NCBI RefSeq assembly: GCF_900115545.1
Contig: NZ_FOWV01000003.1
Span: 1-64,000, forward strand
From: Ralstonia sp. NFACC01
Lineage (GTDB): Bacteria; Pseudomonadota; Gammaproteobacteria; Burkholderiales; Burkholderiaceae
DNA: 64,000 bases
Direction: 5' to 3'
Shown here: positions 29,301-37,124 of the stretch, piece by piece
Position numbering within the stretch: the stretch's first letter is position 1
Layout of the letters: the number at the start of each line of letters is the position of its first letter
Translations under genes and position numbers: made by a program
Notes under the pieces: model-generated
The model's input: only the letters and a program-made list of their open reading frames with translations
Databases searched by the model: none
What the model was told of the DNA's origin: nothing

Positions 29301-29669
29301 TCAGGCGGCCTGTTCGGTCTGAGCGGCGGCCTTCTTGGCCTCTTCGCGTGCGACTTCCTTCATCATCGGCGAGGGCGCCGTTTCAGCCTTCTTGGTCTGA
29401 ACGATGAGGTGACGCAGCACGGCGTCGTTGAACTTGAACGCGTGCTCGAGCTCAGCCAGGGTCTCCTTGCCGCACTCGATGTTCAGGCACACGTAGTGAG
29501 CCTTTGCGAGCTTCTGGATCATGTAGGCCAGTTGACGACGGCCCCAGTCCTCGACGCGGTGCACTTGGCCGCCTTGCGTGGTGACCGTGCTCTTGTAGCG
29601 CTCGATCATCGCGGGCACTTGCTCGCTCTGGTCCGGATGGACGATAAATACGATTTCGTAATGACGCAT
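29301..29669 (-). CDS. rpsF: 30S ribosomal protein S6
   Basis: S6 begins [17 protein letters not shown] and has the 122-residue length and ferredoxin-like fold pattern, with a charged Ala/Glu-rich tail. The ATG at 29669 is 6 nt from AAGGAG. A near-consensus promoter lies 70 bp upstream. It is the first gene of rpsF-priB-rpsR-rplI. In E. coli and other bacteria the S6-S18 complex represses this operon through the leader. Confidence 0.99.
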   Translation of the reverse strand: MRHYEIVFIVHPDQSEQVPAMIERYKSTVTTQGGQVHRVEDWGRRQLAYMIQKLAKAHYVCLNIECGKETLAELEHAFKFNDAVLRHLIVQTKKAETAPSPMMKEVAREEAKKAAAQTEQAA

Positions 29670-29736
29670 TGACGCTCCTTGTGGATTAAGCCGCCCGGGC
29701 GTCACACTCCGGTGCAGCAAGGTTGGTTAGCCTGCC

Positions 29737-29766
29737 ATTATACGCAGGCCTTGGAGATTTTTTCAA
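29737..29766 (-). promoter_or_regulatory. Sigma-70 promoter of the rpsF operon
   Basis: On the minus strand TTGAAA (29766-29761) is followed after 18 bp by a perfect TATAAT (29742-29737). The -35 overlaps the asparaginase stop codon. The predicted transcript has a leader of about 60 nt, GC-rich and containing CCG elements. Confidence 0.8.
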
Positions 29767-30767
29767 TATCGATCAATGACTTGCTGCAGAGAGGCAACTT
29801 CTGCCTGGGCGCGCCCCGAGGCCAGAAGCAACGTCAAGAGCACACGCGCCTTATATGGGTTCAGCGATCCGCTCGAGGCCCAGCGCTCTCCACTAGGTTG
29901 CGCGGGCACCAAGCCAGCCCCGGTACGCGTGGAGCGCAGCACGAAAACGCCCTGCTGACTCGCCCGGTTCAACGCCGCCTCGAGATTCGCATGGATAGAG
30001 CCCGCGCCTGTTGCGGCAATTACCAACCCCTTCACGCCCGCCGCGACTAACGCATCAACGACATGCGCATCGGGTTGCACATAGCTCGCCACCACTTCCA
30101 CCCATGGCCACTGTCCCGCTGGCGGCATCGGCAGAACTTCCTCTGCAGTCACGCGCTGCGCAGCACGCTGAAACTGCACTTGGGCGTCGAGCACGAAACC
30201 CAGCGGCCCCACATCCGGCGAAACAAAGGCCTCGACCGCGTAAGTGTGCGCCTTTTGCACATCGCGGGCGGCATGCACGCGCTGGTTGATCGCCACCAGC
30301 ACGCCACGCTCGCGCGCAGACGAACTGGCGGCCAATCGCACCGCGTTCAGCAGATTCAGAGGACCATCCGCCGACAGCGACGTCGACGGCCGCATCGCCG
30401 CCGTCAGGACGATCGGCGTATCCGTCTGCTGCGTCAGGTGCAACAGCATCGCGGTTTCTTCAAGCGTGTCGGTACCGTGCGTGATGACCACGCCATCCAC
30501 GCGCTCGACGTCGATCCAGTGACGAATACGCGCGACCAGCCTTTCCCATACGTCGAACGTCAGGTCCTTGCTGTCGATCTGGGCGACCTGCTCGGCGCGC
30601 ACGTTGGCGATGCGCTCCAAACCAAGTTTGCTGGCCGCGAGCAGTTGATCGATGGGGACGGCGCCAGCGCGATAGCGCGCGGCGGAGCCAGCGTCGTCAG
30701 CAGAGCCAGCGATTGTGCCGCCGGTGGCGAGGATGGCGATGGTAGGCAAGGACATCGTTGCAGACAT
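29763..30767 (-). CDS. L-asparaginase
   Basis: The enzyme hydrolyses asparagine to aspartate and ammonia. The 334-residue protein has both family signatures: ATGGTIAG around residues 14-21 with nucleophile T18, and ITHGTDTLEE around 95-104 with T99 and D100. No signal peptide is seen, so it is probably cytoplasmic although its sequence pattern is type II-like. The start is either 30767 or 30755 (MSLPTIAI); neither has a good ribosome site. It lies between fpr and rpsF, all on the minus strand. Confidence 0.9.
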   Translation of the reverse strand: MSATMSLPTIAILATGGTIAGSADDAGSAARYRAGAVPIDQLLAASKLGLERIANVRAEQVAQIDSKDLTFDVWERLVARIRHWIDVERVDGVVITHGTDTLEETAMLLHLTQQTDTPIVLTAAMRPSTSLSADGPLNLLNAVRLAASSSARERGVLVAINQRVHAARDVQKAHTYAVEAFVSPDVGPLGFVLDAQVQFQRAAQRVTAEEVLPMPPAGQWPWVEVVASYVQPDAHVVDALVAAGVKGLVIAATGAGSIHANLEAALNRASQQGVFVLRSTRTGAGLVPAQPSGERWASSGSLNPYKARVLLTLLLASGRAQAEVASLQQVIDRY

Positions 30768-30839
30768 GCGTTGTGGGCAAGGCGCGCATTGTATCCGCCC
30801 GCCCCGCCTTTGCCGACGCGGGATTGCCCTGGGCGCCCA

Positions 30840-30872
30840 GAAAACAAAACGCCGGCACACAGGCCGGCGTTT
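30840..30872 (-). terminator. Intrinsic terminator of fpr
   Basis: On the minus strand AACGCCGGC (30871-30863) pairs with GCCGGCGTT (30856-30848), followed by TTGTTTTCT. It starts about 20 bp past the fpr stop and precedes the asparaginase gene. Confidence 0.85.
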
Positions 30873-30891
30873 GGAACGGAAGCAGTGTCGA

Positions 30892-31668
30892 TTATTTCTC
30901 GACGAAGGCGCGTTCGATCACGTAGTCACCGGCTTCGCCCATGCGAGGCGAAATCTTGAAACCACGGGCATCGAGCAGCTTGCAAGTGTCTTCCAGCATG
31001 GCTGGGCTACCGCAGATCATGGCGCGATCGACGGCCGGGTCCATCGGAGGCAGACCGATGTCGGCGGACAGCTTGCCGTTCTCGACGAGGTCAGTCAGTC
31101 GGCCCATGTTGCGGAACGGCTCGCGCGTGACGGTCGGGTAATAGATCAGCTTCTCGCGCACCTGATCGCCGAAGAACTCGTTATTCGGCAATTCGCGGGT
31201 GATGAAGTCGGCATAGGCCAGCTCGCTCACTTGGCGCACACCGTGCAGCAGCACGACCTTCTCGAAGCGTTCGTAGGTGTCCGGGTCTTGGATGATGCTC
31301 ATGAACGGTGCGAGGCCAGTGCCAGTGCCGAACAGATACAGGTTCTTGCCAGGCAGCAGGTCATCGAGCACGAGCGTGCCGACCGGCTTCTTGCTCACCA
31401 GCAGCTTGTCGCCCACTTTCAGATGCTGCAGGCGCGACGTCAGCGGGCCGTTCTGCACCTTGATGCTGAAGAACTCAAGGTGCTCTTCATAGTTCGGGCT
31501 GGCAATGCTGTAGGCGCGCATCAAGGGCTTGCCCTCGACTTCCAGCCCGATCATGACGAAGTGGCCGTTATGGAAGCGCAGCGCCTGATCGCGCGTGGTC
31601 TTGAAGCTGAACAGCGAGTCGTTCCAGTGATGGACGCTCAGAACGGTCTCTTGATTGAAGGCGGACAT
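30892..31668 (-). CDS. fpr: Ferredoxin--NADP+ reductase
   Basis: Fpr moves electrons between NADPH and ferredoxin or flavodoxin and is often linked to oxidative stress and Fe-S supply. The 258-residue protein is the bacterial type: FAD-binding RAYS at 51-54, NADP-binding GTGTGLAPF at 114-122, and a C-terminal AFVEK tail typical of the subclass. The ATG at 31668 (MSAFNQET) is chosen over an upstream frame of 16 residues. It is divergent from lexA across 254 bp. Confidence 0.96.
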   Translation of the reverse strand: MSAFNQETVLSVHHWNDSLFSFKTTRDQALRFHNGHFVMIGLEVEGKPLMRAYSIASPNYEEHLEFFSIKVQNGPLTSRLQHLKVGDKLLVSKKPVGTLVLDDLLPGKNLYLFGTGTGLAPFMSIIQDPDTYERFEKVVLLHGVRQVSELAYADFITRELPNNEFFGDQVREKLIYYPTVTREPFRNMGRLTDLVENGKLSADIGLPPMDPAVDRAMICGSPAMLEDTCKLLDARGFKISPRMGEAGDYVIERAFVEK

Positions 31669-31880
31669 GGTGACGTTCGGGCCAGCCCAACGGAGTTCAA
31701 TCGGGCTATGTGGCAATGCAAAAAATCGGTCAAGGCCTTGATTTTATGCGATTCCCCGCAGCCGCGCCTGCATGGATTGCGCATAAGCTTCTAACCACTC
31801 GCATGGGTTTTGACGCCGGTCATAAGCAGCGGGCGCTCGCGCAACACGTCACAACAAAATCACTTGCGCTTCCCGCGTCA

Positions 31881-31896
31881 CTGTATAAAATCACAG
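31881..31896 (+). promoter_or_regulatory. LexA (SOS) box 1
   Basis: CTGT-ATAAAATC-ACAG matches the gamma/beta-proteobacterial SOS consensus CTGT-N8-ACAG at all eight fixed positions. It contains a TATAAA that may be part of the lexA promoter. It lies 27 bp upstream of the lexA ATG. Confidence 0.9.
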
Positions 31897-31899
31897 CAC

Positions 31900-31915
31900 C
31901 TGTTCAAATATACAG
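31900..31915 (+). promoter_or_regulatory. LexA (SOS) box 2
   Basis: CTGT-TCAAATAT-ACAG is a second perfect SOS box, 3 bp after the first (19 bp start to start), ending 7 bp before the lexA ATG. Tandem boxes imply tight, cooperative autorepression, as in E. coli lexA. Confidence 0.9.
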
Positions 31916-31922
31916 TACGCCA

Positions 31923-32573
31923 ATGGCCGCCCTCACCCCTCGCCAACAGCAGATTTACGACCTGATCCGCCAGACGATCCAGCGCACGGGCTTTCCGCCC
32001 ACACGCGCCGAGATTGCCGCAGAGTTCGGTTTCTCATCGCCCAATGCGGCCGAGGAACACCTGCGTGCGCTGGCACGCAAGGGTGTGATCGAACTGACGC
32101 CGGGCGCCTCTCGCGGCATTCGACTGCGTGCGGCCGGCGACGCGGCACAGCATCAGTTCTCGCTGCCGTCGATGGGGCTGATGCAATTGACGCTGCCGCT
32201 GGTGGGCCGCGTGGCTGCCGGTAGTCCAATCCTGGCCGCAGAGCACATTGATCGCCAGTATCAGGTCGACCCGTCCCTGTTCTCTGCGCAGCCCGATTTT
32301 CTGCTGAAGGTGCGTGGCATGAGCATGCGCGACGCCGGCATTCTGGATGGCGATCTCCTGGCCGTGCAGCGCGCCGCCGAAGCCACCAACGGCAAGATCG
32401 TGGTGGCTCGACTGGGTGACGACGTCACGGTCAAGCGCTTCCAGCGCAAGGGCCGCCATGTCGAGCTGATTGCCGAAAACCCGGATTTCGAACCGATCCA
32501 CGTTGATCTGGATCGTGATGAGTTTCACCTGGAGGGCTTGGCCGTCGGTCTGATCCGGCCTGCTGCTCCGTAA
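31923..32573 (+). CDS. lexA: SOS response repressor LexA
   Basis: LexA represses SOS genes and self-cleaves when bound to RecA filaments. The 216-residue protein has an N-terminal winged helix-turn-helix ([23 protein letters not shown] at about 25-47), the cleavage site A99-G100 in VAAGSP, and the catalytic dyad S134 (GMSM) and K171. The ATG at 31923 directly follows two SOS boxes. The frame upstream to 31710 is not part of the gene. Confidence 0.98.
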   Translation: MAALTPRQQQIYDLIRQTIQRTGFPPTRAEIAAEFGFSSPNAAEEHLRALARKGVIELTPGASRGIRLRAAGDAAQHQFSLPSMGLMQLTLPLVGRVAAGSPILAAEHIDRQYQVDPSLFSAQPDFLLKVRGMSMRDAGILDGDLLAVQRAAEATNGKIVVARLGDDVTVKRFQRKGRHVELIAENPDFEPIHVDLDRDEFHLEGLAVGLIRPAAP

Positions 32574-32692
32574 GTCTCCGGCGCATCTCAGCGCCAAACC
32601 TTCGCTGTTTGATCCAACCTGGAGGTGAGCCATCGGCTCGCCAGGGCGGAGTCTTGCCACTCGCTTTTCCACCCGAACTCACGAGGTCTGCC

Positions 32693-32878
32693 ATGCGACT
32701 CGGATCGATGTCTTCCCGCCGCCGCCCGGTACAGCCGGTACCTTTCCGCCAAACCCAGGGCGTGCGCATTTATCAGGGGGAGCAACGCCGCACGATGGTT
32801 GGCAGCATGGCCGCCATCTGCCGCATGCTCGATGCGATTCCGGCGGCTTCACGTACTGCTGGCGCCGAAAGCTGCTGA
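32693..32878 (+). CDS. Small basic hypothetical protein downstream of lexA
   Basis: This 61-residue ORF starts with ATG 6 nt after a GAGG site and has moderately GC-biased third positions. It is basic, with SSRRRP near the start and a QGEQRRTMVGSMAAICRML segment that could form a helix. I do not recognise a family. It lies 119 bp after lexA on the same strand and ahead of two terminator-like hairpins, so it could be the second gene of the lexA transcript. Conservation would decide whether it is real. Confidence 0.45.
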   Translation: MRLGSMSSRRRPVQPVPFRQTQGVRIYQGEQRRTMVGSMAAICRMLDAIPAASRTAGAESC

Positions 32879-32976
32879 GGGAAAGTAAGACGATGAAGGG
32901 CTGTGAAGGGCGCCGCCGCGGCCGATCAGGGCATACCCCAATGCTGTCGCCGCAACTGATTTCATACACTTGCCGT

Positions 32977-33040
32977 GCCCTGAGGACAGGGCTTTCTTCA
33001 ACTGATTTTCGGCCCGCCGTTTGAGCGGGCTGTTTTTTCT
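32977..33040 (+). terminator. Tandem terminator-like hairpins downstream of lexA
   Basis: GCCCTG/CAGGGC with an AGGA tetraloop (32977-32992) is followed by TTTCTTC. Then GCCCGC (33012-33017) pairs with GCGGGC (33025-33030), followed by TGTTTTTT. The second is a good intrinsic terminator. Both point along the plus strand and probably end the lexA or small-ORF transcript. Confidence 0.7.
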
Positions 33041-33170
33041 GTTCGCAAGTTGCTGCAGCGGCACATTCAACGATGTTCCGTCAGCAAAACGGACGTTTAC
33101 CCGGATGTTGTTTGGCGTACGTGACAGTAGTATTGCCAGTGCCCTCAGGGGCAATGAGATCGCTGAATTC
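33041..33170 (+). other. Unassigned stretch between two plus-strand terminators
   Basis: About 130 nt separate the lexA-side terminator from another plus-strand terminator. The segment has a TTGCC/GGCAA hairpin (33133-33137 with 33150-33154) and a weak TTGTTT-17-TATTGC promoter-like pair. It has no convincing ORF on the plus strand. A small RNA is possible. Otherwise I see nothing in it. Confidence 0.3.
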
Positions 33171-33197
33171 AAAGCCCGCAGTTGCGGGCTTTTTTTT
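33171..33197 (+). terminator. Intrinsic terminator before the cupin gene
   Basis: AAAGCCCGC and GCGGGCTTT pair around AGTT, followed by a long T run (33190-33197). Direction is plus, although the convergent cupin gene on the minus strand ends only 24 bp away and may also use the stem. Confidence 0.75.
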
Positions 33198-33220
33198 CGC
33201 TGCAACCATCCGGCGAGCCG

Positions 33221-33532
33221 CTAAACGCTCCCGGCTTTCTCGACGACGAGAATTCTTGCCTCGCCGCGCGGGTGCGCCACATGCTCGCAGCCGACGCCGG
33301 CAAAGAAGATGTCGCCGTGCTCCAGCGTCGCGACCTTCTCTTCGCCGGCTTCGCGGTAATGCATGTCGACCGTGCCGTCGAGCACCACGAACACCTCTTC
33401 GCCGTCGTTCACATGCCAGCGATAAGGCTGGTCCGTCCAATGCAGGCGCGTGGTAATGCCGCTCATATTGGCAATGTCGAGCGCGCCCCAGGCACGCTCG
33501 GCAGTGAACGACTTGGCGCGAATGATCTTCAT
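33221..33532 (-). CDS. Cupin domain-containing protein
   Basis: The 103-residue product is one small cupin barrel. The first motif reads WHVNDGEEVFVVLDG and the second HGDIFFAGVGCEHVAHP, with potential metal ligands H, E and H. Substrate is unknown. The ATG at 33532 (MKIIRAKSF) is the family-like start. It begins 16 bp after the M20 peptidase stop and is probably co-transcribed with it. Confidence 0.85.
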   Translation of the reverse strand: MKIIRAKSFTAERAWGALDIANMSGITTRLHWTDQPYRWHVNDGEEVFVVLDGTVDMHYREAGEEKVATLEHGDIFFAGVGCEHVAHPRGEARILVVEKAGSV

Positions 33533-33548
33533 GGCGATCGCGTCTCGT

Positions 33549-35279
33549 TTACTGCATCGACTGCAGATTGCCGATACGTACCAGCATCTCGGTGAACATC
33601 TGCATATCGAGGTCGAGGTCCGGCACTTCCTTGTACTCATTGGCGTTGTGCGCGGTGTACTTCTTGCCGGGCATCGCGGGGCCGAAGTTGATGGCATTCG
33701 GCATCAGCTTGGCGGTCGTGCTGCCGGCCGTGGGGACGGGCTTGGCGTCAAGGCCCGTCGTGTCACCGTAAATGTTGAGCAGCGTCGACAACCATGCCCC
33801 CTTTGGATCACGCGCCATCCAGTTGCCCTGATCGTGGTTGATCTCAAGGGCGACGTGGTTGGCGTTGGCCCACGCGTTGATCTTGCCGGCGATCTCACCG
33901 CGCAGCGCGTCGGGCGTTTTGCCGCGCGGCATGCGCACGTTGGCGGTCACCTCCACGCGGCCGTTCTTGTCACCGATCACCGTAGGCGAGATGGTGAGGG
34001 GCCCCATGAAGTCGTCCTTGTAGGCAAGGCCCATGGTGTTGCCGAGGTAGTCCGTGCCATAAAGGTCGGTCAGATAGCGCACGGCGTGGGCGTAAGCGTT
34101 GTCTGCGAGGCCGAGATCAGCTGCCCGCAGGAACAGCGCCAGACGCGGCAGCGGGTTGACGCCCTCCTCCGGGCGCGAGCCGTGCGCCGACGTGCCGGTC
34201 ACCTTAACGACAAGGCTGTCTGCGGTGCGTGTGATGTCGATCGAAAACTTGCCCTGTGCGGCCAAGCTGCTCACGAACGCATCGCGCTTGGCTTCGAGCG
34301 CGGCGGCTGCCACGCCCAGATCGCCGCCCTTGAGCGTGGCGGTGGCCGTCTGCGGGACCGAGCTGGCCGACGCCGCGCCCGTCATCGAAACGATGGCCGT
34401 ATGCGAGGCATCGCCGGCCTGCGCAGGGAAGAACACCTTCAGCGCGCCGGTGCCTTTCTCGGCAACCACGGCCGGGTATTTGCTGTCGAGCACGATGTTG
34501 TACGCAGGCAATTGCGTGTGCTCGCGGTAGTACTTCATGCCATCGCCACCCGTTTCTTCGGTGGTTTCGATCATCAGACGGATCGTCCGCGCGAGCGGCA
34601 CGCCGCTGTCCTTGACCGTTTTCATGGCGTACATGGCGGCGGCAATCGAGCCTTTGTCGTCAATCGTGCCGCGGCCGTACAGCAAATTGCCGACGCGCGT
34701 GACCTTGAACGGATCGAGCTTCGTGCCGTCGCCGAGCACCCATTCTTCGGGCTTTGCGGGTACGACATCAGCGTGTGTCAGGATGCCGAATTCGTCCGAA
34801 CCGGTGCCGGGCAGCGTGACTTCAAATACACGGTTATCGACGTTGCGGTATTTCAGGCCAAAGTCGTGCGCCATGCCTTCGATCAGCTTCCCAAACGCGA
34901 CGATGGCAGGGTTTTCGTACTGCGGAATCTTGTCGTCGCGCACCGTGGGCAGCGCGACCATCTTCTCGATCGAGGCGATCACGGCCTGCTGGTTGTGCAG
35001 GCGGTTGTACAGACCGAGCAGACGCCCGATGTTGACGAGGTCGTCGCCAGTGAGCGCGGCCTTCTTCTGGTACGCGGCAACACTGCCTGCGACCCGCGGA
35101 TCAGCCTTGGCGGCTGCCGCTAGAAAGCTGTTCAGGTCAGCAGATGCCTTGGATTGTTCGGCGGCGAGCAGCGCATCGAGTTGCGGTTTCTGAAGCGTGG
35201 CGGCAAAGGCGCCGGTGCCGCAAGCCAGCGACAGTGCGATCGTCAGCGAAGACAGGCCAATACGGGCAGTGCGTTGCAT
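33549..35279 (-). CDS. Exported M20 family dipeptidase
   Basis: The 576-residue protein is a PepV/Sapep-like M20 metallopeptidase. It starts with a signal peptide (SSLTIALSLACGTGAFA, cleavage near residue 26), so it acts in the periplasm. Zinc-binding and catalytic motifs are GILTHADVVP near 163-172, YGRGTIDDKG near 200-210 and ETTEETGG near 236-243, followed by the lid domain and the returning catalytic domain. The ATG at 35279 retains the signal. The cupin gene follows on the same strand. Confidence 0.88.
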   Translation of the reverse strand: MQRTARIGLSSLTIALSLACGTGAFAATLQKPQLDALLAAEQSKASADLNSFLAAAAKADPRVAGSVAAYQKKAALTGDDLVNIGRLLGLYNRLHNQQAVIASIEKMVALPTVRDDKIPQYENPAIVAFGKLIEGMAHDFGLKYRNVDNRVFEVTLPGTGSDEFGILTHADVVPAKPEEWVLGDGTKLDPFKVTRVGNLLYGRGTIDDKGSIAAAMYAMKTVKDSGVPLARTIRLMIETTEETGGDGMKYYREHTQLPAYNIVLDSKYPAVVAEKGTGALKVFFPAQAGDASHTAIVSMTGAASASSVPQTATATLKGGDLGVAAAALEAKRDAFVSSLAAQGKFSIDITRTADSLVVKVTGTSAHGSRPEEGVNPLPRLALFLRAADLGLADNAYAHAVRYLTDLYGTDYLGNTMGLAYKDDFMGPLTISPTVIGDKNGRVEVTANVRMPRGKTPDALRGEIAGKINAWANANHVALEINHDQGNWMARDPKGAWLSTLLNIYGDTTGLDAKPVPTAGSTTAKLMPNAINFGPAMPGKKYTAHNANEYKEVPDLDLDMQMFTEMLVRIGNLQSMQ

Positions 35280-35411
35280 CGGAGTGGTTTCCGGAAAAGG
35301 GAAAGGCGCCATCATAGGGGCGAAGCGCAAGCCATGCATTGTGCACCGCGAAAAACGCTAAGCCACGCTCGCTGCGCGGTATGCTTGGAACTTTCCCAGG
35401 AGGCTTGCCGC

Positions 35412-35807
35412 ATGGAACCGTCTCTTGATACCGCCCCCGGTCTGCTGAGCGTGCTGGAAGAACTGCGCCGGCGCGAACCGATCTTCCATCGCCCCGAATT
35501 AGGCACGCGCCGCGAAGATTTTGAGCGCATGACCACGGAAGATTTCTGGGAAACAGGCGCCTCGGGTCAGCGGTATAGCCGCAGCTATGTGCTCGGCGTT
35601 CTCGATGCCCGGCACGGCCATATCGGCGAGGACTTCTGGCAAACGCGCGATTTCCGCTGCCAGGAGATTGCGCCGGACAACTACTTGCTGACGTACACGC
35701 TGGTGCAATCGAACCGGACGACGCGCCGGGCGACGTTGTGGCGGCGAACAGCGGATGGCTGGAAGATTGTGTACCACCAGGGAACGGTCGTGGCGGAAGC
35801 TCGTTGA
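35412..35807 (+). CDS. DUF4440/SnoaL-like (NTF2-fold) protein
   Basis: The 131-residue product has the DUF4440 pattern: LLSVLEELRRREPIFHRPE at the start, DFERMTTEDFWETGASG, and the strand pair LTYTLVQSNRTTRRATLWRR with a closing DGWKIVYHQGTVV. The fold is a small cone-shaped barrel used by diverse enzymes and binding proteins, so no reaction is assigned. ATG 35412 has a GGAGG site 8 nt upstream. It is divergent from the M20 peptidase gene and precedes tRNA-His. Confidence 0.82.
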   Translation: MEPSLDTAPGLLSVLEELRRREPIFHRPELGTRREDFERMTTEDFWETGASGQRYSRSYVLGVLDARHGHIGEDFWQTRDFRCQEIAPDNYLLTYTLVQSNRTTRRATLWRRTADGWKIVYHQGTVVAEAR

Positions 35808-35826
35808 ACTCCCTTGCGAAACCCTC

Positions 35827-35855
35827 TAGGCAAGTCGAAAGAATGTTTGTATAAT
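35827..35855 (+). promoter_or_regulatory. Promoter of tRNA-His
   Basis: A perfect TATAAT at 35850-35855 is preceded after 17 bp by TAGGCA (35827-35832), which matches TTGACA at 4 of 6 positions. The tRNA begins 41 bp after the -10. Confidence 0.65.
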
Positions 35856-35896
35856 CGCTGTTTCCTTGAACGGCGAGGCGCTGCTCAAGGAACAAT

Positions 35897-35973
35897 GGTG
35901 GCTGTAGCTCAGTTGGTAGAGTCCCAGATTGTGATTCTGGTTGTCGTGGGTTCGAATCCCATCAGTCACCCCA
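35897..35973 (+). tRNA. tRNA-His (anticodon GTG)
   Basis: The full cloverleaf folds: acceptor GTGGCTG with CAGTCAC, the D-arm with AGCTCAGTTGGTAGAG, an anticodon stem CCAGA/TCTGG around anticodon GTG at 35931-35933, and a T-arm GTGGGTTCGAATCCCAT. The extra G at -1 (35897) opposite C73, the identity element of tRNA-His, is present, and CCA is encoded at 35971-35973. One mismatch-type pair (G-T) occurs in the acceptor stem. Confidence 0.98.
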
Positions 35974-35982
35974 AGATTCAAG

Positions 35983-36009
35983 AAAAAGCCCGCATTCGCG
36001 GGCTTTTTT
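35983..36009 (+). terminator. Intrinsic terminator of tRNA-His
   Basis: AAAAAGCCCGC and GCGGGCTTTTTT pair around ATTC, starting 10 bp after the tRNA CCA end. The dusA gene converges from the other side and may share the stem. Confidence 0.9.
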
Positions 36010-36045
36010 GCATTCAGCGGTCGGAGCACCCCACCCCTTCGGGCG

Positions 36046-37080
36046 TCAAACCGCTACCGCCTCATCGTTCGATTCTTCGCCGCGCCGCAGGTGCGCCCGC
36101 GCCTCGTCGAAGAGCGCGTGGGCGTCGGCCAGCGTCTTGACGCGGCCAAGCGCCTTGGAATCCGACAGCACGCGCCGCCAGCCCCGCGCGCCCGCCACGC
36201 CGCGATACAGCCCCAGCATATGGCGCACCGCCGCCCCAGCGTAGCCGCCGCGCTCTACCCAGCGGCCGACGTAGCCGATCATCGCGTCTTCCACCTCTGC
36301 GCGCGTGAGGGCCTCGGTGCCTGCGCCGTAGTACCGCGCATCGAACACCGCCATCAGATGCGGATGGTGATACGCCTCGCGGCCGATCATGACGCCATCA
36401 ACGTGCGCAAGGTGCGTGTCGATCTGCTCCAGCGTCTGCACCCCGCCGTTAAGCAGGATTTCCAGATGCGGAAAATCACGCTTGAGCTGGTAGACGACTT
36501 CATGCCGCAGCGGCGGAATCTCGCGATTTTCCTTGGGGCTCAGGCCTTTCAGAATGGCGTTGCGCGCGTGGACGATGAAGGTCTCACAACCCGCCTCGGC
36601 GATGGTGCCGACGAAATCGCGCACGAAATCGTAGGTCTCGATGGCGTCGATGCCGATGCGGTGCTTGACCGTGACCGGAATCGACACCGCGTCGCGCATC
36701 GCCTTGACACCCTGGGCGACGAGCTTCGGTTCGGCCATCAGGCACGCGCCGAACGCACCTCGCTGCACGCGCTCCGACGGGCAGCCGCAGTTGAGGTTGA
36801 TTTCCTTGTAGCCCCATTGCTGGCCGAGGCGCGCGGCCTGGGCGAGATCATCAGGTTCGCTGCCGCCGAGCTGCAGTGCCACGGGGTGCTCGACCTCGTC
36901 GAAATCGAGGTGGCGCGGGACGTCGCCGTGCAGCAGCGCGCCGGTGGTCACCATTTCCGTGTAGAGCCACGTGTGGCGCGAGATCTGGCGATGGAAGAAC
37001 CTGCAATGTCGGTCAGTCCAATCCATCATCGGGGCCACCGACAAGCGGCGAGGGTTGAGCGTGGGGCGTTCAGCGGTCAC
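36046..37080 (-). CDS. dusA: tRNA-dihydrouridine(20/20a) synthase DusA
   Basis: DusA is an FMN enzyme that reduces U20/U20a in the tRNA D-loop. The 344-residue protein has the Dus barrel with SVAPMMDWTDRHCR at 14-27, NCGCPS at 97-102 holding the catalytic cysteine, GIDAIETYDFVRDFV, and a C-terminal helical recognition domain. The N-terminal DWTDRH form is typical of DusA rather than DusB or DusC. It converges on tRNA-His, itself a potential substrate class. Confidence 0.95.
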   Translation of the reverse strand: MTAERPTLNPRRLSVAPMMDWTDRHCRFFHRQISRHTWLYTEMVTTGALLHGDVPRHLDFDEVEHPVALQLGGSEPDDLAQAARLGQQWGYKEINLNCGCPSERVQRGAFGACLMAEPKLVAQGVKAMRDAVSIPVTVKHRIGIDAIETYDFVRDFVGTIAEAGCETFIVHARNAILKGLSPKENREIPPLRHEVVYQLKRDFPHLEILLNGGVQTLEQIDTHLAHVDGVMIGREAYHHPHLMAVFDARYYGAGTEALTRAEVEDAMIGYVGRWVERGGYAGAAVRHMLGLYRGVAGARGWRRVLSDSKALGRVKTLADAHALFDEARAHLRRGEESNDEAVAV

Positions 37081-37124
37081 AGCAAGATCAACGATTCAAA
37101 TTCCAGGCGCGCAGTTTACCGGTT

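Noticed and set aside
32849-33205. 118-codon minus-strand ORF in the lexA-cupin gap
   Set aside because: Its first codons are encoded by an intrinsic terminator hairpin and its middle by another one. There is no ribosome site and no family resemblance.
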